A stretch of 64,000 nucleotides of DNA from Cheilinus undulatus. Taxonomy: Eukaryota; Chordata; Actinopteri; Labriformes; Labridae. This document shows positions 12,322 through 22,851 of this stretch, piece after piece. The notes under the pieces were generated by a model. The model had not been told where the DNA came from, made no database searches, and saw nothing but the letters and a program-made list of their open reading frames with translations. The DNA is taken from assembly GCF_018320785.1 (NCBI RefSeq), contig NC_054870.1:5032933-5096932 (forward strand), read 5' to 3'. The number at the start of each line of letters is the position of its first letter. Position 1 is the first letter of the stretch. The translations under genes and the position numbers were made by a program.

Positions 12322-12480
12322 TCGGTTTAGTTTAGCTTAGTTTATTTATCAAGGGACAGTGTGCAATGACACTGATCATTCATACTAAGTAAAAAATGAA
12401 AACATGGTTGCACCAGATTTAGCGACTCGCTAATTTCCATCTGTTGTCCCACAAAAAACTGACACAAAACATACATAAAG
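12322..12480 (-). repeat. LINE 3' tail fragment
   Basis: On the minus strand it reads CACTGTCCCTTGATAAATAA followed by AACTAAGCTAAAC, the kind of 3' end left by fish non-LTR retrotransposons. It is inserted inside the Tc1 element; the clade is uncertain. Confidence 0.5.
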
Positions 12481-12810
12481 GTACCAATAACAAGGGTAGA
12501 TACCTGACAGGACCACAACTGACGAGACACAGTACAATAAAATACACTAGTGATCATTATAGAGAACAATAGATAAGTCCTACTATGTGCAAAATGTATA
12601 AAGTTAGGAAAGTAGTCTAAAATTTTCACATATGTATTTTAAAGACTAAGCCCTAACACACTAGATAAATAAAACCATAAACAGACTCTGTTCTACGTGA
12701 TTTATAAAGGGCAGAGCATTATCATAAAATGACCATGGTACAATATTATCAATATAGAAATACAGGAAGGCAATTGATATGTCATGACCATTACACATCA
12801 GCAACATTAA

Positions 12811-13735
12811 CCCTTTACCTACTGAGCCGGCGCTGTGTTCTATATGTCTGGAGTATTATTCCCATAACTCTGTCAAAGTTTGTCTGATCAGAAAAATTCC
12901 AACGGTGTTGGAAAGCTGAGAATTGTGGGCATGCGCACATATATGGTTCATTACAGTACTTGCAACCATATGACATGGGCATTCATAGCAAAACACCAGA
13001 AGTATCGCGAGACCGCTACACGGATTCGCAACACTGTAACTCCTCAAAAGTTTGCTCAATCTAAAAAATTCAAATGCTGACAGAGAGCTGAGAATCTGTG
13101 CTTTCCGGCAATATATGATGTGTGGTATGTATATTATGGTAATGTCAAACAGCACAGTGAAAACGGCAGCTTTGGCAGAAGACAAGTGAAAAAAGGAGAG
13201 TGAAGGAAGAGAGTAAAAGGAGAGCGAGCGAGAGTGGTGTTTTGTTTTCAAAAGATAGCGTTAGATAGTGGCATTTGTGCGTGTCTGTCATGTGCAATAA
13301 CAATATGTTACTTGAGAATGTTGAGAATGCATTTTTCCACCTGTATTTGCACTAATTGTCACCTATGTATACAGTTATCTTTTGCACTGTGTTATGAACA
13401 CCCAGAGTCCTAGACTCAAAAAAATGACTGGTGATTGTTCTAAACATGTATAGGTTCACATTTCAAATGTCAAATCAAAACTTCATGAGCAATAACAAAA
13501 TTTCTTCTCGTAAAAGCCATGAAAAACAAATCTGTTTTTATGTTTTTCTTCTTTTAAACTGCTGACAATTCCATATAATGTTTAATAATCATTAACTAGA
13601 TTTTGAAAAGTCAAGTTCAAGTACTCCTGGGAAAAGGGACCAAAGCTCTCAGACTTAGGGCATTTCCTGACTATTTTACAGTCATAATAACAAAATATGT
13701 CCAAATCACCATTTTTAGACTCAGTAGGTAAAGGG
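12811..13735. mobile_element. piggyBac-like non-autonomous element with TTAA target duplication
   Basis: Inverted ends CCCTTTACCTACTGAG (12811) and CTCAGTAGGTAAAGGG (ending 13735) are perfect over 16 bases. Each is flanked by TTAA (12807-12810 and 13736-13739), the hallmark of piggyBac insertion. The interior, 925 bases overall, has no transposase; the 131-residue minus-strand ORF inside is not conserved in any recognisable way. Confidence 0.85.
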
Positions 13736-13849
13736 TTAAGTAGTGCCTAAAATGCAACACTAAAGTAAAAGAGTAACCAAAATCCATCAGTAGCATCATG
13801 AGCTACCAAGCTTTAGAAGCTACATTATAAATCAACCAAGATGCAAAAG

Positions 13850-14000
13850 CAGAAATATAAAGATATGGAAAGGCAATAGATATGTCCTGACCAATACACA
13901 ACAGTAGCATTAAATAATGCCTAAAATATGACAGTAAAATGAAAGAGTAACCCAAATTCTTCAGTTGCATTATGAGCTATTTAAATTTGGGAGCTACATT
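13850..14000. repeat. tandem copy of the flanks of the piggyBac-like element (empty site)
   Basis: Bases here repeat 12750-12810 joined to 13740-13830: GGCAATAGATATGTC, then GCATTAAATAATGCCTAAAA. The same site in the first copy holds the 925-base insertion at exactly this TTAA. Confidence 0.75.
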
Positions 14001-14166
14001 ACAAAATGAACAAGATACATTGGTGATAGCAGTCTTGCAGTTAGTGAAATGGGGATCACCTGAGTGCAGTGAATGTGTCTCAAGTGACTTTAGTATAAAG
14101 ACACCTGTGTCTGGAAGGTCCAGTCACTGGTTAATCAGCATTCCTGGCTACCATTACACCATGAAG

Positions 14167-14260
14167 GCAAGGCTAGCCAAGGAAAGTTTATTTGGCAATT
14201 CAAAGTGCTTCACACAGGACATTAAAATACAATGACAAATGGAAAAAGAAGACAAAAGAA
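14167..14260 (-). repeat. short LINE 3' tail inside the Tc1 element
   Basis: The minus strand reads GTGAAGCACTTTGAATTGCC then AAATAAACTTTCC, a typical fish RTE/L2-like LINE 3' end. It splits the Tc1 phrase GAAGGCAA...AAAGAACACTCCAAG. Confidence 0.55.
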
Positions 14261-14289
14261 CACTCCAAGCAACTCAGAGAAAATGTTAC

Positions 14290-15150
14290 TGAAAGTATAA
14301 GCCAGGGGATGGACACAAAAACATTTCCAAGGCACTGAACATCCCCCAGAGTTCAGTTAACTCCATCATCATGTGTAAATCTGCCTAGATCAGACCATCC
14401 TCACAGACTGGGTGGGCGTGCAAGAAGGAGACTAGTGAGAGAGGCCACCAAGACACCTATGACTACTCTGAAGGAGTTCCAAGCTTCAGCAGCTGAGATG
14501 GGAGAGACTCTGCAGACAACAACTGTTGGCCGGGTTCTTCACCCGTCAAACCTTTATGGGAGGGTGGCAAAGAGAAAACTCAGATAAGATCTGGACTAGA
14601 GTTCATTAAAAGGTATGTGGGGAAAAGTTCTTTGGTCTGATGAGACCAAAATGAAGCTTTTTGGCCATCAGACAAGACGCCAAACAAACACAGCATCACC
14701 ACTGTGTAGCATGGTGGTGGCAGCATCATGCTGTGGGGATGCTTCTCAGCAGTCGACCCTGGATTGTTTTTCGGTAGAGGGTAAAATGAATGCAGCTAAA
14801 TCCTGGAGGACAATTGTTTTCAGCCTGCTAGAGAACTACTAATTAGGAGAAGATTTGTTTTCCAGGAGAGCAATGAGCCGAAGCACTGAGCCAAAGCTAC
14901 ACAGAAATGGTTTAAAGACGACAAGGTGAATGTTCTGGAGTGGCTGAGTCAAAGCCCAGACCTGAATCCAGTAGAGGATCTGTGGCTGGACTTGAAAAGG
15001 GCTGTAAACACCTGATCCTGGGACAACTTGACAGAACTTTAACAGTTTTAGCAAGAAGAATGGAGTAAAATCTCAGAGTCCAGATGTTTGAGCCTGACTG
15101 AGACCTATCCACACAGACTCAGAGCTGTGACTGCAGCCAAATGTGACTCT
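14290..15150 (+). pseudogene. Tc1-type transposase pseudogene
   Basis: Frames broken by stops and shifts. A helix-turn-helix segment reads GHKNISKALNIPQSSVNSII. The first catalytic region survives as LWSDETKMKLFG; the second appears as FQESNEPKH, with the expected aspartate replaced by glutamate; the last is [20 protein letters not shown] with its glutamate kept. This is the DDE transposase order of the Tc1/mariner family. It cannot encode a working enzyme. Confidence 0.75.
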
Positions 15151-15298
15151 GCTTAACACTGACTTGAAGGTGGTGAATATTCACTTATTTTACATTATAT
15201 ACTTTTTAATAGAAATTACTTTGACAAAATAATTTTTCACTTTGGCATTTAAGAGTTTTTAAGTTTTGTTTTAATTTGATATTTTCCCATAGCACCTA

Positions 15299-16075
15299 CC
15301 TTTAGCACAGCCTTTCACTTCATTACTGGTACTGGTACTTCCTTACTGGTTTATTAGTGGTACTATTAATGCCTTATTGGTGACTGTGAAACAGCGTTGG
15401 AGTGGCTCTAGACCAGCGGAGTAAAGAGGCATCTGTTAAACTGTTGTCCAGTATTTTTACCATTAACTTTACTGACAGGTGAACTAATATTTGTGCTGTA
15501 CTGATGTGATTGTTTTTAACTGAAAGTGAAACGACCAAACGGGTGGAAGGATTAGTAAAGGGTCTGAATTAAACCAAAGCTTACACAGACAGTGGTTCAT
15601 GTGGACAGGATGGCCTGGGATGGAGTTCATCTTCTGGCCTGATTCACACGAACATTAAAACCACATTCTAGATCAGCTCCTGGATGGCTAGGTAGACTAG
15701 ACACAGCACTTTCAGCTCTACAGGCCGTGTCTTTGGATTAATCCAGCAGCCATGAGCCGGTCATCATTCAGATATTCTGACCATCCAGGAACAGCTGCTG
15801 CTGGATAATGAGACTCAGCAGTGATAGAGGGAGGGGCCGTCCTAATCTTGTTTAGGTTATTGGCTGATTACTTTGCTATTCAGTATGAAATGTCAGAGGC
15901 TTTTCTTAGATACAAGTGTTGGAGGGGCTGCATGAAAAAAGGGTGGGGACCACTGCTCTACATGGTACTACTAAATCTGATTATACTTCTAAAACTGTTT
16001 ACTGTTGAGCATGAAAGTCCCCATTTTACAAAGCTCACGTTGCTAAAGCTAACTTATCAACATTGGACTATGTCA
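15299..16075. other. intron 2 segment with a probable hAT right end
   Basis: No exon. GGTGGGGACCACTGCTCT near 15943-15960 looks like the right end of a hAT-type element whose left end I cannot find. Confidence 0.4.
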
Positions 16076-16076
16076 G

Positions 16077-16240
16077 TGGTTCTCAAAGTGGGGGGTGGGA
16101 CCCCTTTTGGGGTCCCAAGGGGGTCCCCAGATGCCTTCCAAAGACTAAATAATATTTTTTAATGGTTTCAAATTGTATATTTTACCCATTTTATACAAAA
16201 AATGCAACATTTTTTTCCAGGCAGTTATCAATGCTATGTA
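16077..16240 (+). repeat. left end of a hAT/Charlie-like element
   Basis: Begins CAGTGGTTCTCAAAGTGGGG with GGGACCCCTTTTGGGGTCCC next to it, the classic hAT terminus. The right end is not identified before 17200. The rest of intron 2 to 17269 shows nothing further. Confidence 0.55.
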
Positions 16241-17274
16241 GAAAATTTTCTGCCGGCCTTGATTCTTTTTTGGAGTCTCCAGTTTGAAACATTTGGTGTT
16301 TTCCAAACAAAAACAGGAATATAAATCCTCATGTTTTGCTCTATTGTTATCAACTTTGGACCTGAACTAGGTTAGCCTTCATGCTTTGGTCATGTTAAGG
16401 TTTTCCAGCTCTTATTTCTTATTTCCCAGCTACAAACATCTACAGGCCTTTGTTTCACCGTACAAATTCGGTGTTTTTCTTGTATAACTCAATACCAGTT
16501 TAGGACAGTTTAGAAAGAAACTTCAGTGTGTTATCTTTCTAGAGACACCTTGTTTGTACTTGTACTCCAAACAATCTAAACACCACGGTCTTTGATAGCG
16601 AGTCTTTGACTCATTTCACCCAGAATGCTAAGGGTTAATCCTGGATTAGACCTCTGATCTTTTTCTCTGTTTCATTTACGAATTGTTGCACAGTTTGTTT
16701 ACAATGTGCTTATTTCATGAATGTAACTGCCAGACTTTGGTTATGAAGAAAGTTGAGTTAAAAAAATCTCAAACTGGAAATACGTTGTACCGGCATATCT
16801 GAAATAGCTGGCGTCTCAGATGAAGGGTCTCTGAGGGTGGCTGACAGAGATCTGCAGGTCTGCAGCCTCACTTGATCAGACTTGATGTCTGGTTGTCTTT
16901 CTAGTCTAGATTTTAGGAACCATGCTAAAGTCACCAACTCTGTCTGTGTTGTAAACAAACACCACTGACGCTGCACACCTCCTCCGCTCACCACCTCACG
17001 GTGTGGTGGAGATTTAATTCCTCCTCTCTCCTGTCTGTGGCTCTACATTCAGACCAGAATAACTTAGAAAAAGCCTTTACGTGTGAAGAAAGCCTTAAAC
17101 AGAAAAAGAAGCTAAACAGGAACTTCTGTGAAGTGTTGATGTCACATGGGGGGTCATTGGACATCAGAGTCATTTTGTTCATGCACTCCTTTCAATTTCT
17201 GAATGTATAAAAGCATTAAAGTATGCATTTGTTAGAAAAAACACTTTATGGACTATAAACATTTGAGATTTTAA

Positions 17275-17871
17275 ATGCAATATAATAAAATAATGTAATA
17301 TATGTGTAATATAGTGTGATATAATAAAATATAATATAATATTTTATAATAAAATATAATATAATGTGATATAATATAATATAATATAATGTAATATATT
17401 ATAATGTAATATAATAGAATGTAATATAATATAATATAATATAATAATATAATATGATATAATATAATATAATATAATATAATGTAATAATATTATAGAA
17501 TGTAATATAATATAATGTAATATAATATAATATAATATAATACAATATAATTGATATAATATAATATAATGTACTATAATATAATATAATATAATTATAT
17601 AAAATAATATAATATAATGTAATGTAATATAATGTAATTAATATAATATAATATAATATAATAATATAATGTAATATAATATAATATAATATAGTAATAT
17701 AATGTAATAATATTGTATAATACAATATAATATAATGTAATATAATATAATATAATACAATATAATGTGATATAATATAATATAATGTACTATAATATAA
17801 TATAATATAATAATATAATATAATATAATATAATGTAATTAATATAATATAATATAATATAATACAATATA
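17275..17871. repeat. about 600-bp AT microsatellite (TATAA/ATAATATAAT units)
   Basis: Almost pure (ATAAT)n with scattered ATGTA variants, ending about 20 bases from the exon 2 splice donor of kcnk18. The 108-residue ORF on the minus strand (a string of Y, I and L) is a by-product of the repeat. Confidence 0.95.
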
Positions 17872-17889
17872 ATCATGAGGTTGACTCAC

Positions 17890-18036
17890 CCACTGTAGTG
17901 AAGACTGTGCAGCAGAAGAACATGGAGCCAAAAAAGTGCCATCTCTCTGGTCTCTGGAGCCAAATGGACTTAAAATCCTTTTGCATTTTAGTCTCCACTT
18001 CAGTTACTATGTCTTGGTTTGTGTAGGAGGCATTTT
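17890..18036 (-). CDS. kcnk18: kcnk18 (TRESK) coding exon 2: cap and first pore loop
   Basis: A 147-base exon missed by simple ORF finding. On the minus strand it follows an AATCCACAG acceptor and ends ACAGTGG before GTGAGT. Read in the phase left by exon 1 it encodes residues 77-125 plus one base: ENASYTNQD, then a helix ending in WHFFGSMFFCCTVFTTVG, which is pore helix 1 and the start of selectivity filter 1. N78-A-S80 is a second N-glycosylation sequon next to N74, in the extracellular cap where TRESK channels are known to be glycosylated. Phase is 1 at both ends, so skipping the exon would keep the frame but delete the first pore loop. An AT-rich microsatellite begins about 20 bases beyond the donor, inside intron 2. 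Confidence 0.93.
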
Positions 18037-18698
18037 CTGTGGATTAAAAATGTGTTATTAGACATTTGATCTTTGCTCCAAGAAGTGAAACTTTATGCTT
18101 TTTGTCCACTTGTTTTCTACAGCTGATCTTCAGCTTTAAATCTGCATTTCAAGGCTGCACTGGGAGAGAAATGTAAATCTGATAATTCAGTATAAATCTG
18201 AGTCTCTACACCATGCTGGAAACACATGAAGGGCATTTATATATAGAATGAAATTTGTTTCAAAAAGATTTAAGCAAAACTTTTTCAGTATCAAACAAAA
18301 AATAGCATTTGAGAACAAAAATGTGATCCAAGCAACAAAAAAGTTCACATCCAGAGTACAATTTCAAAATTGCAAACAAATAATTAGTCTTCACATTTTG
18401 AACATCTCTCTTTTTGTTTACAGTTCAATTTTTTTCTCTCTGGCTGATGAGACTTTTTCTCTCTCTTCTCTGTTTTGCGTTTGCGCTCCGTGTTCCTCGA
18501 GTTTTTGTTTGCACAAATGTTACATGTGGGCGGGCTTTTCTGGGGCGTATCCCTATTGGCCAGCGAGTTTTTGAGCGATGGCTCTGTCACTCCAGATGCT
18601 CCAGAAGTTGTTGTTCGGCTCACGTCTGGGAAATTAAAGTAAACTAGAGGACTATCATTTTTGCATCAATTTGACTGAATCATTGATGCTTTATTTAA

Positions 18699-18964
18699 AG
18701 GGATACTTCAACATTTTGGCAAATGAATGTGCAGGTCACAACTTGTCCACGAGAGCGTTTTGGAGTTGTTGGATTGTGTATTTGATGAGTTTGATGAGGG
18801 AAAGCCGGAATACCGTCTGTTTACAGTGAGTTGGCACAGCACCCGAACTCAGCAGCGACCGATATAAAAACAGCTTGCACCGACAACTGAAGGTAACAAA
18901 CCTATTACTAAGACTACAGGAATTATGGCAATGGACAAACTTGCCAAAATGTTGAAGTATCCCT
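18699..18964. mobile_element. TTAA-type short element, family C, copy 1
   Basis: Inverted ends AGGGATACTTCAACATTTTG and CAAAATGTTGAAGTATCCCT. The left flank is TTAA (18695-18698) and the right TCAA (18965-18968), one mismatch. It is 266 bases and non-coding. Related copies lie at 47092-47460 and 49882-50117. The TTAA target suggests piggyBac-type mobilisation. Confidence 0.8.
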
Positions 18965-19111
18965 TCAATCTAACTATTGATTAAACAGGTTTATTTGTCA
19001 GTGCAGCAGTAGATGTTGTATTGTTTCGTACACATACGTGTTTTATCGATGTTTCCGGCCACTTCAGGCGTCGTCTTCGCTCATTACGTAAATAATGCTG
19101 ACATCACCAGT

Positions 19112-19176
19112 TTGTCCATTAGCTCAGTGGTAACAAAGATGTCTGTCACTCTGGAAACCGGGGTTCGCCTCCCTGT
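19112..19176 (+). other. tRNA-like segment with A and B box promoter motifs
   Basis: TTAGCTCAGTGG (19119-19130) matches the Pol III A box and GGTTCGCCTCC (19162-19172) the B box, 43 bases apart, as in tRNA genes. Acceptor and anticodon stems do not pair well, so it is a tRNA-derived SINE head or pseudogene rather than a working tRNA. A worn mirror copy lies in the right arm of the foldback (about 19640-19705). Confidence 0.55.
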
Positions 19177-20240
19177 TGTTATTATAAATATTGATGTCCC
19201 TATGGTATCTTTTTAAAAAATAATTTTCTGGAATAAAAAACACTATGAACCCCTCTCTGTGTCCTCACTGTGCTGCTATTTTACAGCCTAAACAACAAAA
19301 TTTAGTGTAATATTAGGCTGTTAGGTAATATATATTCTGTGATGACGTGTGATGTACCCTTGCACTCAGGCCTGGATATGTTGGACAGTGTGAGTGCAGA
19401 CGGGGAGGGGGGGTCAAATGGCTTTAACACAGTACGAGCACAGATTGCCTAGTGTGAGCACGGTCTAGTCTGACGCTCATGTGCCCAGTACACACACCTG
19501 GTCATCAGCCTGGTAAAGGGGCTCAGACTGTCAGCTAAAGCACAAACTCTCAGGAATTCACTAGTTATTTAACAGTTTTTTATTCCAGAAAATTATTTCT
19601 AAAAAAGATACCATACGGACATCAATATTTATTTTAAAAAAGGGGGATGTGAACCCTGGTTTCCTGAGTGACAGACATCTATGTTAATGGACAAGTTGGT
19701 GATGTCAACATTATTTACGTACAAAGTGAAGACAACACCTGAAGTGGCCGGAAAAATCGATAAAACACATATGTGTATAAAACAATACAACATCTACTAC
19801 TGCACTGACAAATAAACCTGTTTAATCAATGAACAACAGCTTCTGGAGCATCTGGAGTGACTGAGCCATCACTCAAAAACTCACTGGCCAATAGGGATAC
19901 GTCCCAGAAAAGCCCGCCCACATGTGACATTTGTGTCAAAATGCAAGCAAAAACTTGAGGAACCCAAACAAAGGATCGCGGAGCGCAAACGCAAAACAGA
20001 GAAGCGAGAGCAAAAGTCTCATCAGTGAGAGAGAAAAAAATTGAACTGTAAACAAAAAGAGAGATGTTCAAAATGTAAAGACTAATGATTTGTTTGCAAT
20101 TTTGAAATTGTACTCTGGATGTGAACTTTTTTTTGCTTGGATCACATTTTTTTGTTCTCAAATGCTATTTTTTGTTTGATACTGAAAAAGTTTTGTTTGA
20201 ATCTTTTTGAAACAAATCTCATTCCATATTTATAACGGGA

Positions 20241-21833
20241 CCGTTTGGATAATCCTACTCTATTTTGATGCTCTTTAGTGCTCTTTGGGCCCTTATTTAC
20301 ACCAAAAACATCACATTTGTGCACAGCTGATAGTCATCTGTGATGAAACATTCGGGCTAATGATCAGCATGGTATGAATTTTTATTACCACTGTGTTAAC
20401 AGACCTACTTCCTGCAATATAAATGTGCAGAAAGGCTACAGTTTGTAAAGTATAGCAAAGTTTATGGACTTATAACTCAGTTTGATCAAGTAATGTTACA
20501 TTCAGCTTTACTTTGATACCATAAAATAATGATGAGAACATATTTATGGTGGAAACAGGAGATTTAAAAATGTATTGAGCGCTCAGGTTTCCTGCTGATC
20601 TTATGCTGTTTATTTTTTTGAAGAGAAGGAATACTGTTCGCATTGGATTGTGGGTAATTCCTGTGAGCTGAGGATACATAAGTGCATCCTTGGAAATTCT
20701 CTGTCTGAAGGACTAAGTCCTCGGAAAGTTTTTGAGGATCCTCAACATCGGAATATTCCTCGACTGCAGTCGGCATAGTTACGTAGTGAATCGGCCGTAG
20801 GACGATCCTTCCTTGGCTTTGAGAAACAGCATTTATCAACATGAGTGAAGTTACCCACTCAGTTAGAGAAGTCCTGTCTGTGTGGAGGAACATTAACATT
20901 AACATGCCACTGAAAATGTTGGAGGAGGAAATCCTGGTTTTATTCATTGTCACTCTAAGTCATAAAAATTAAAATATGTAATTGATTAAAATAAAAGCTA
21001 TGAGAAAAGTAAGTTAATCTAAAATAAACGTCAACCAAAACTGACTTACTATCTTAAAATAGCTAAGAACCTGCTCCTTAAATACTGTTTTTCACTGAGT
21101 ATTACTTGAGTATCTTAAGTTACTTACATGCAAATGCACAACATTAAAAAAGCTTCAGTAAAACACTAGAATAACTAGCTTACTGGGGTTTAAAAAGTTC
21201 TTTTACTTAGATTTTTTTGAGGTTATTGGTTTGCATGACTTTTTAAGAGTAAGGTTCACTGATCAGGTTTGAAAGTGTGGTAAGGTCTGCACTCTTTGCC
21301 TCACACTATCTGCTGATCTCTCCTCCTCTTTGTCTTTTTTCTCTGGTTATCAGCCGATGGCAGCTGTGAGCTCTGTATGACGGCTTTGTGTCAACATGTG
21401 AGTTCATCTTCTGTATATAAGCACCTACAATCATGATGAAAAACCTACATAATGTCATTAATCAGCTTATTCCAAGTTACTGACGACTGTTTCTGAACAA
21501 TGAAGCTCCTCTCCTGGCACATATTTAACAACTGACACCAAAATGTACTGTAGAGGCAGAGCCACTCTAATTTTAATGCTGCAGCTATTTGACACATAAA
21601 GGTGTAAACTACATTTTTTTTATTAAAATAGTCTTTCAATTCATGACCTGGCAATGAGGATGGGTTCTTTTAAACCCTCCAAAGCGTCCTTGTCATGGTT
21701 TTGTAGTGTGCCAGTGTTACTATGGAAACAAAAACATGGAATATCTGCAGATATCATCAACATAGATCAAAGTATGTACCAGAAAGTAAGCCTATTGAAT
21801 ATGGATTATCAGGAGGCAAAGGTGATTCTAGAC
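20241..21833. other. intron 1 segment, nothing certain
   Basis: No exon-like signal. Around 20690-20870 there is a moderately complex CpG-containing stretch of possible repeat origin. ORFs at 20470-20953 and 21445-21875 are unsupported. Confidence 0.4.
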
Positions 21834-22208
21834 CAGTGGTCAACTGGTGAGTCGGGACCCAACATTGGGTTGTAGGGCTATTTTTATGGTGTACCATCGC
21901 TGTCAAGAGTCTGTATGCATAACTTCAACACTTTGTATCCATGTTTGAAAACTTTGTGCGTAAATAAATGCTTCGTACCCAAAGAAATGGTTTTGTATAT
22001 ATGAGTCAGCAAATTACGAGTGTTTTTATGTGAGTATGAATCTAAAAGCTACGACTTCAAGAAGTCACAAATACGAATCTAAATTTCCAAGCATACAAAC
22101 TCGAGTCCTCGGGTAGGAGGCGAAAAGCGTTCAAATGACATCACCAGAGTCACAGGCAGGTCGTAGGGAAACTAATCGAGCCCAGATTCCGCCAAACGCA
22201 CATGCGCA

Positions 22209-22265
22209 ATGGTGGCTGACGACAGGGACGCTGCTGCTGCTGCTAGCTCCGACTCGGCATCACAG
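22209..22265 (+). other. transposon-derived first-exon-like ORF, left arm
   Basis: ATG in a good context (GCGCAATGG) opens 19 codons reading MVADDRDAAAAASSDSASQ, ending in CAG and followed by GTAAAG, a plausible splice donor. It looks like the first coding exon of an autonomous element. The downstream exons are absent, so no protein is expected. Confidence 0.5.
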
Positions 22266-22339
22266 GTAAAGTAAATAACGTGATATTTTACTGGCATTTT
22301 CAGTATTATTTTGATAACACTTCATAATAATATAGATTT

Positions 22340-22440
22340 TTTTAAACACATACAAGCTGCAGGGCACCCCTGGAAAAGAGACCTTGGTCTCAGTGGGTTC
22401 CCCTGCTAAAAAAAAGGATAAATAAATAAATAAAAAAGTT
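22340..22440 (+). repeat. LINE 3' tail in the foldback spacer
   Basis: GAGACCTTGGTCTCAGTGGG followed by a purine tract and (AAAT)n, matching the 3' end type seen at 55143-55330 and 59520-59660 on minus. Confidence 0.55.
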
Positions 22441-22800
22441 GTAGCATCAGCCCATGAGGTCACAAGCTAAAGTTTTCTCATATGTAAAACGAGCGGTCAA
22501 GCCCTCGGTGTGAAAGCGGGAGGTTCGTAACGTCACCCAGCCCCTGCCGCTTAACGCCAAACACTATATGCAAGAAAAACATTCAGCCTTGCCAGGAATA
22601 AAATATATTGCCACCGTATGTAAAGCATTTTCAGACAGTAATGTCGACAGTTGAGCCTCATTTTAAAGTTTTGCTTTAGCTGCATGCTGTATAAAGATGC
22701 CCATTATTTTGTGTAGTACTTAACATGTAATGCATAACATGTAAAGTGTCATCAAAATAATACTGAAAATGTCAGTAAAATATCACGTTATTTACTTTAC

Positions 22801-22851
22801 CTGTGATGCTGAGTCGGAGCTAGCAGCAGCGTCCCCGTTGTCAGTCATCAT
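22801..22851 (-). other. transposon-derived first-exon-like ORF, right arm
   Basis: Mirror copy of the left-arm frame: MMTDNGDAAASSDSASQ, 17 codons, again ending CAG followed by GTAAAG. It differs by an in-frame loss of two alanine codons and several replacements. Confidence 0.5.

Larger units (their letters stand above)
12090..15298 (+). mobile_element. Tc1-like transposon with long IR/DR-type termini, decayed and interrupted
   Basis: Left end TACAGCACCTATAAAAAGTA and right end CCCATAGCACCTA at TA dinucleotides. Roughly 200-base inverted ends each hold TATTCACC-type direct repeats (near 12106 and 12270 on the left, 15170 on the right), as in Sleeping-Beauty-type elements. The interior is broken by a LINE-tail block (about 12322-14010), which itself holds a piggyBac-like element, and by a short LINE tail at 14167-14260. 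Transposase remains are at 14290-15150. Confidence 0.75.
18236..20240. repeat. large foldback (inverted-repeat) element in kcnk18 intron 1
   Basis: The left arm (18240-18612 and 18969-19256, split by a TTAA element at 18699-18964) is the diverged reverse complement of the right arm (19565-19835 and 19838-20235). Paired landmarks are GTGGGCGGGCTTTTCTGG (18528) with CCAGAAAAGCCCGCCCAC (19905), and GCCGGAA/GGCCACTTC with GAAGTGGCCGGA. The right arm lacks about 85 bases present on the left. Arms of roughly 0.65-0.75 kb flank about 300 bases. The open frames of 108 and 111 residues in the two arms are mirror copies of one another, not independent genes. Confidence 0.8.

Noticed and set aside
12856..13251. 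131-residue minus-strand frame
   Set aside because: It lies inside the non-autonomous piggyBac-like element and has no transposase features or partner exon.
17399..17725. 108-residue minus-strand frame rich in Y and I
   Set aside because: It lies entirely within the (ATAAT)n microsatellite in kcnk18 intron 2.
18248..18574. 108-residue frame with a mirror copy of 111 residues at 19826-20161
   Set aside because: The two are the inverted arms of one foldback; the similarity is explained by DNA homology, with no domain or splice support.
19112..19176. Functional tRNA gene
   Set aside because: A and B boxes are good, but the acceptor and anticodon stems do not form proper pairs and a decayed mirror copy exists, so it is tRNA-derived only.
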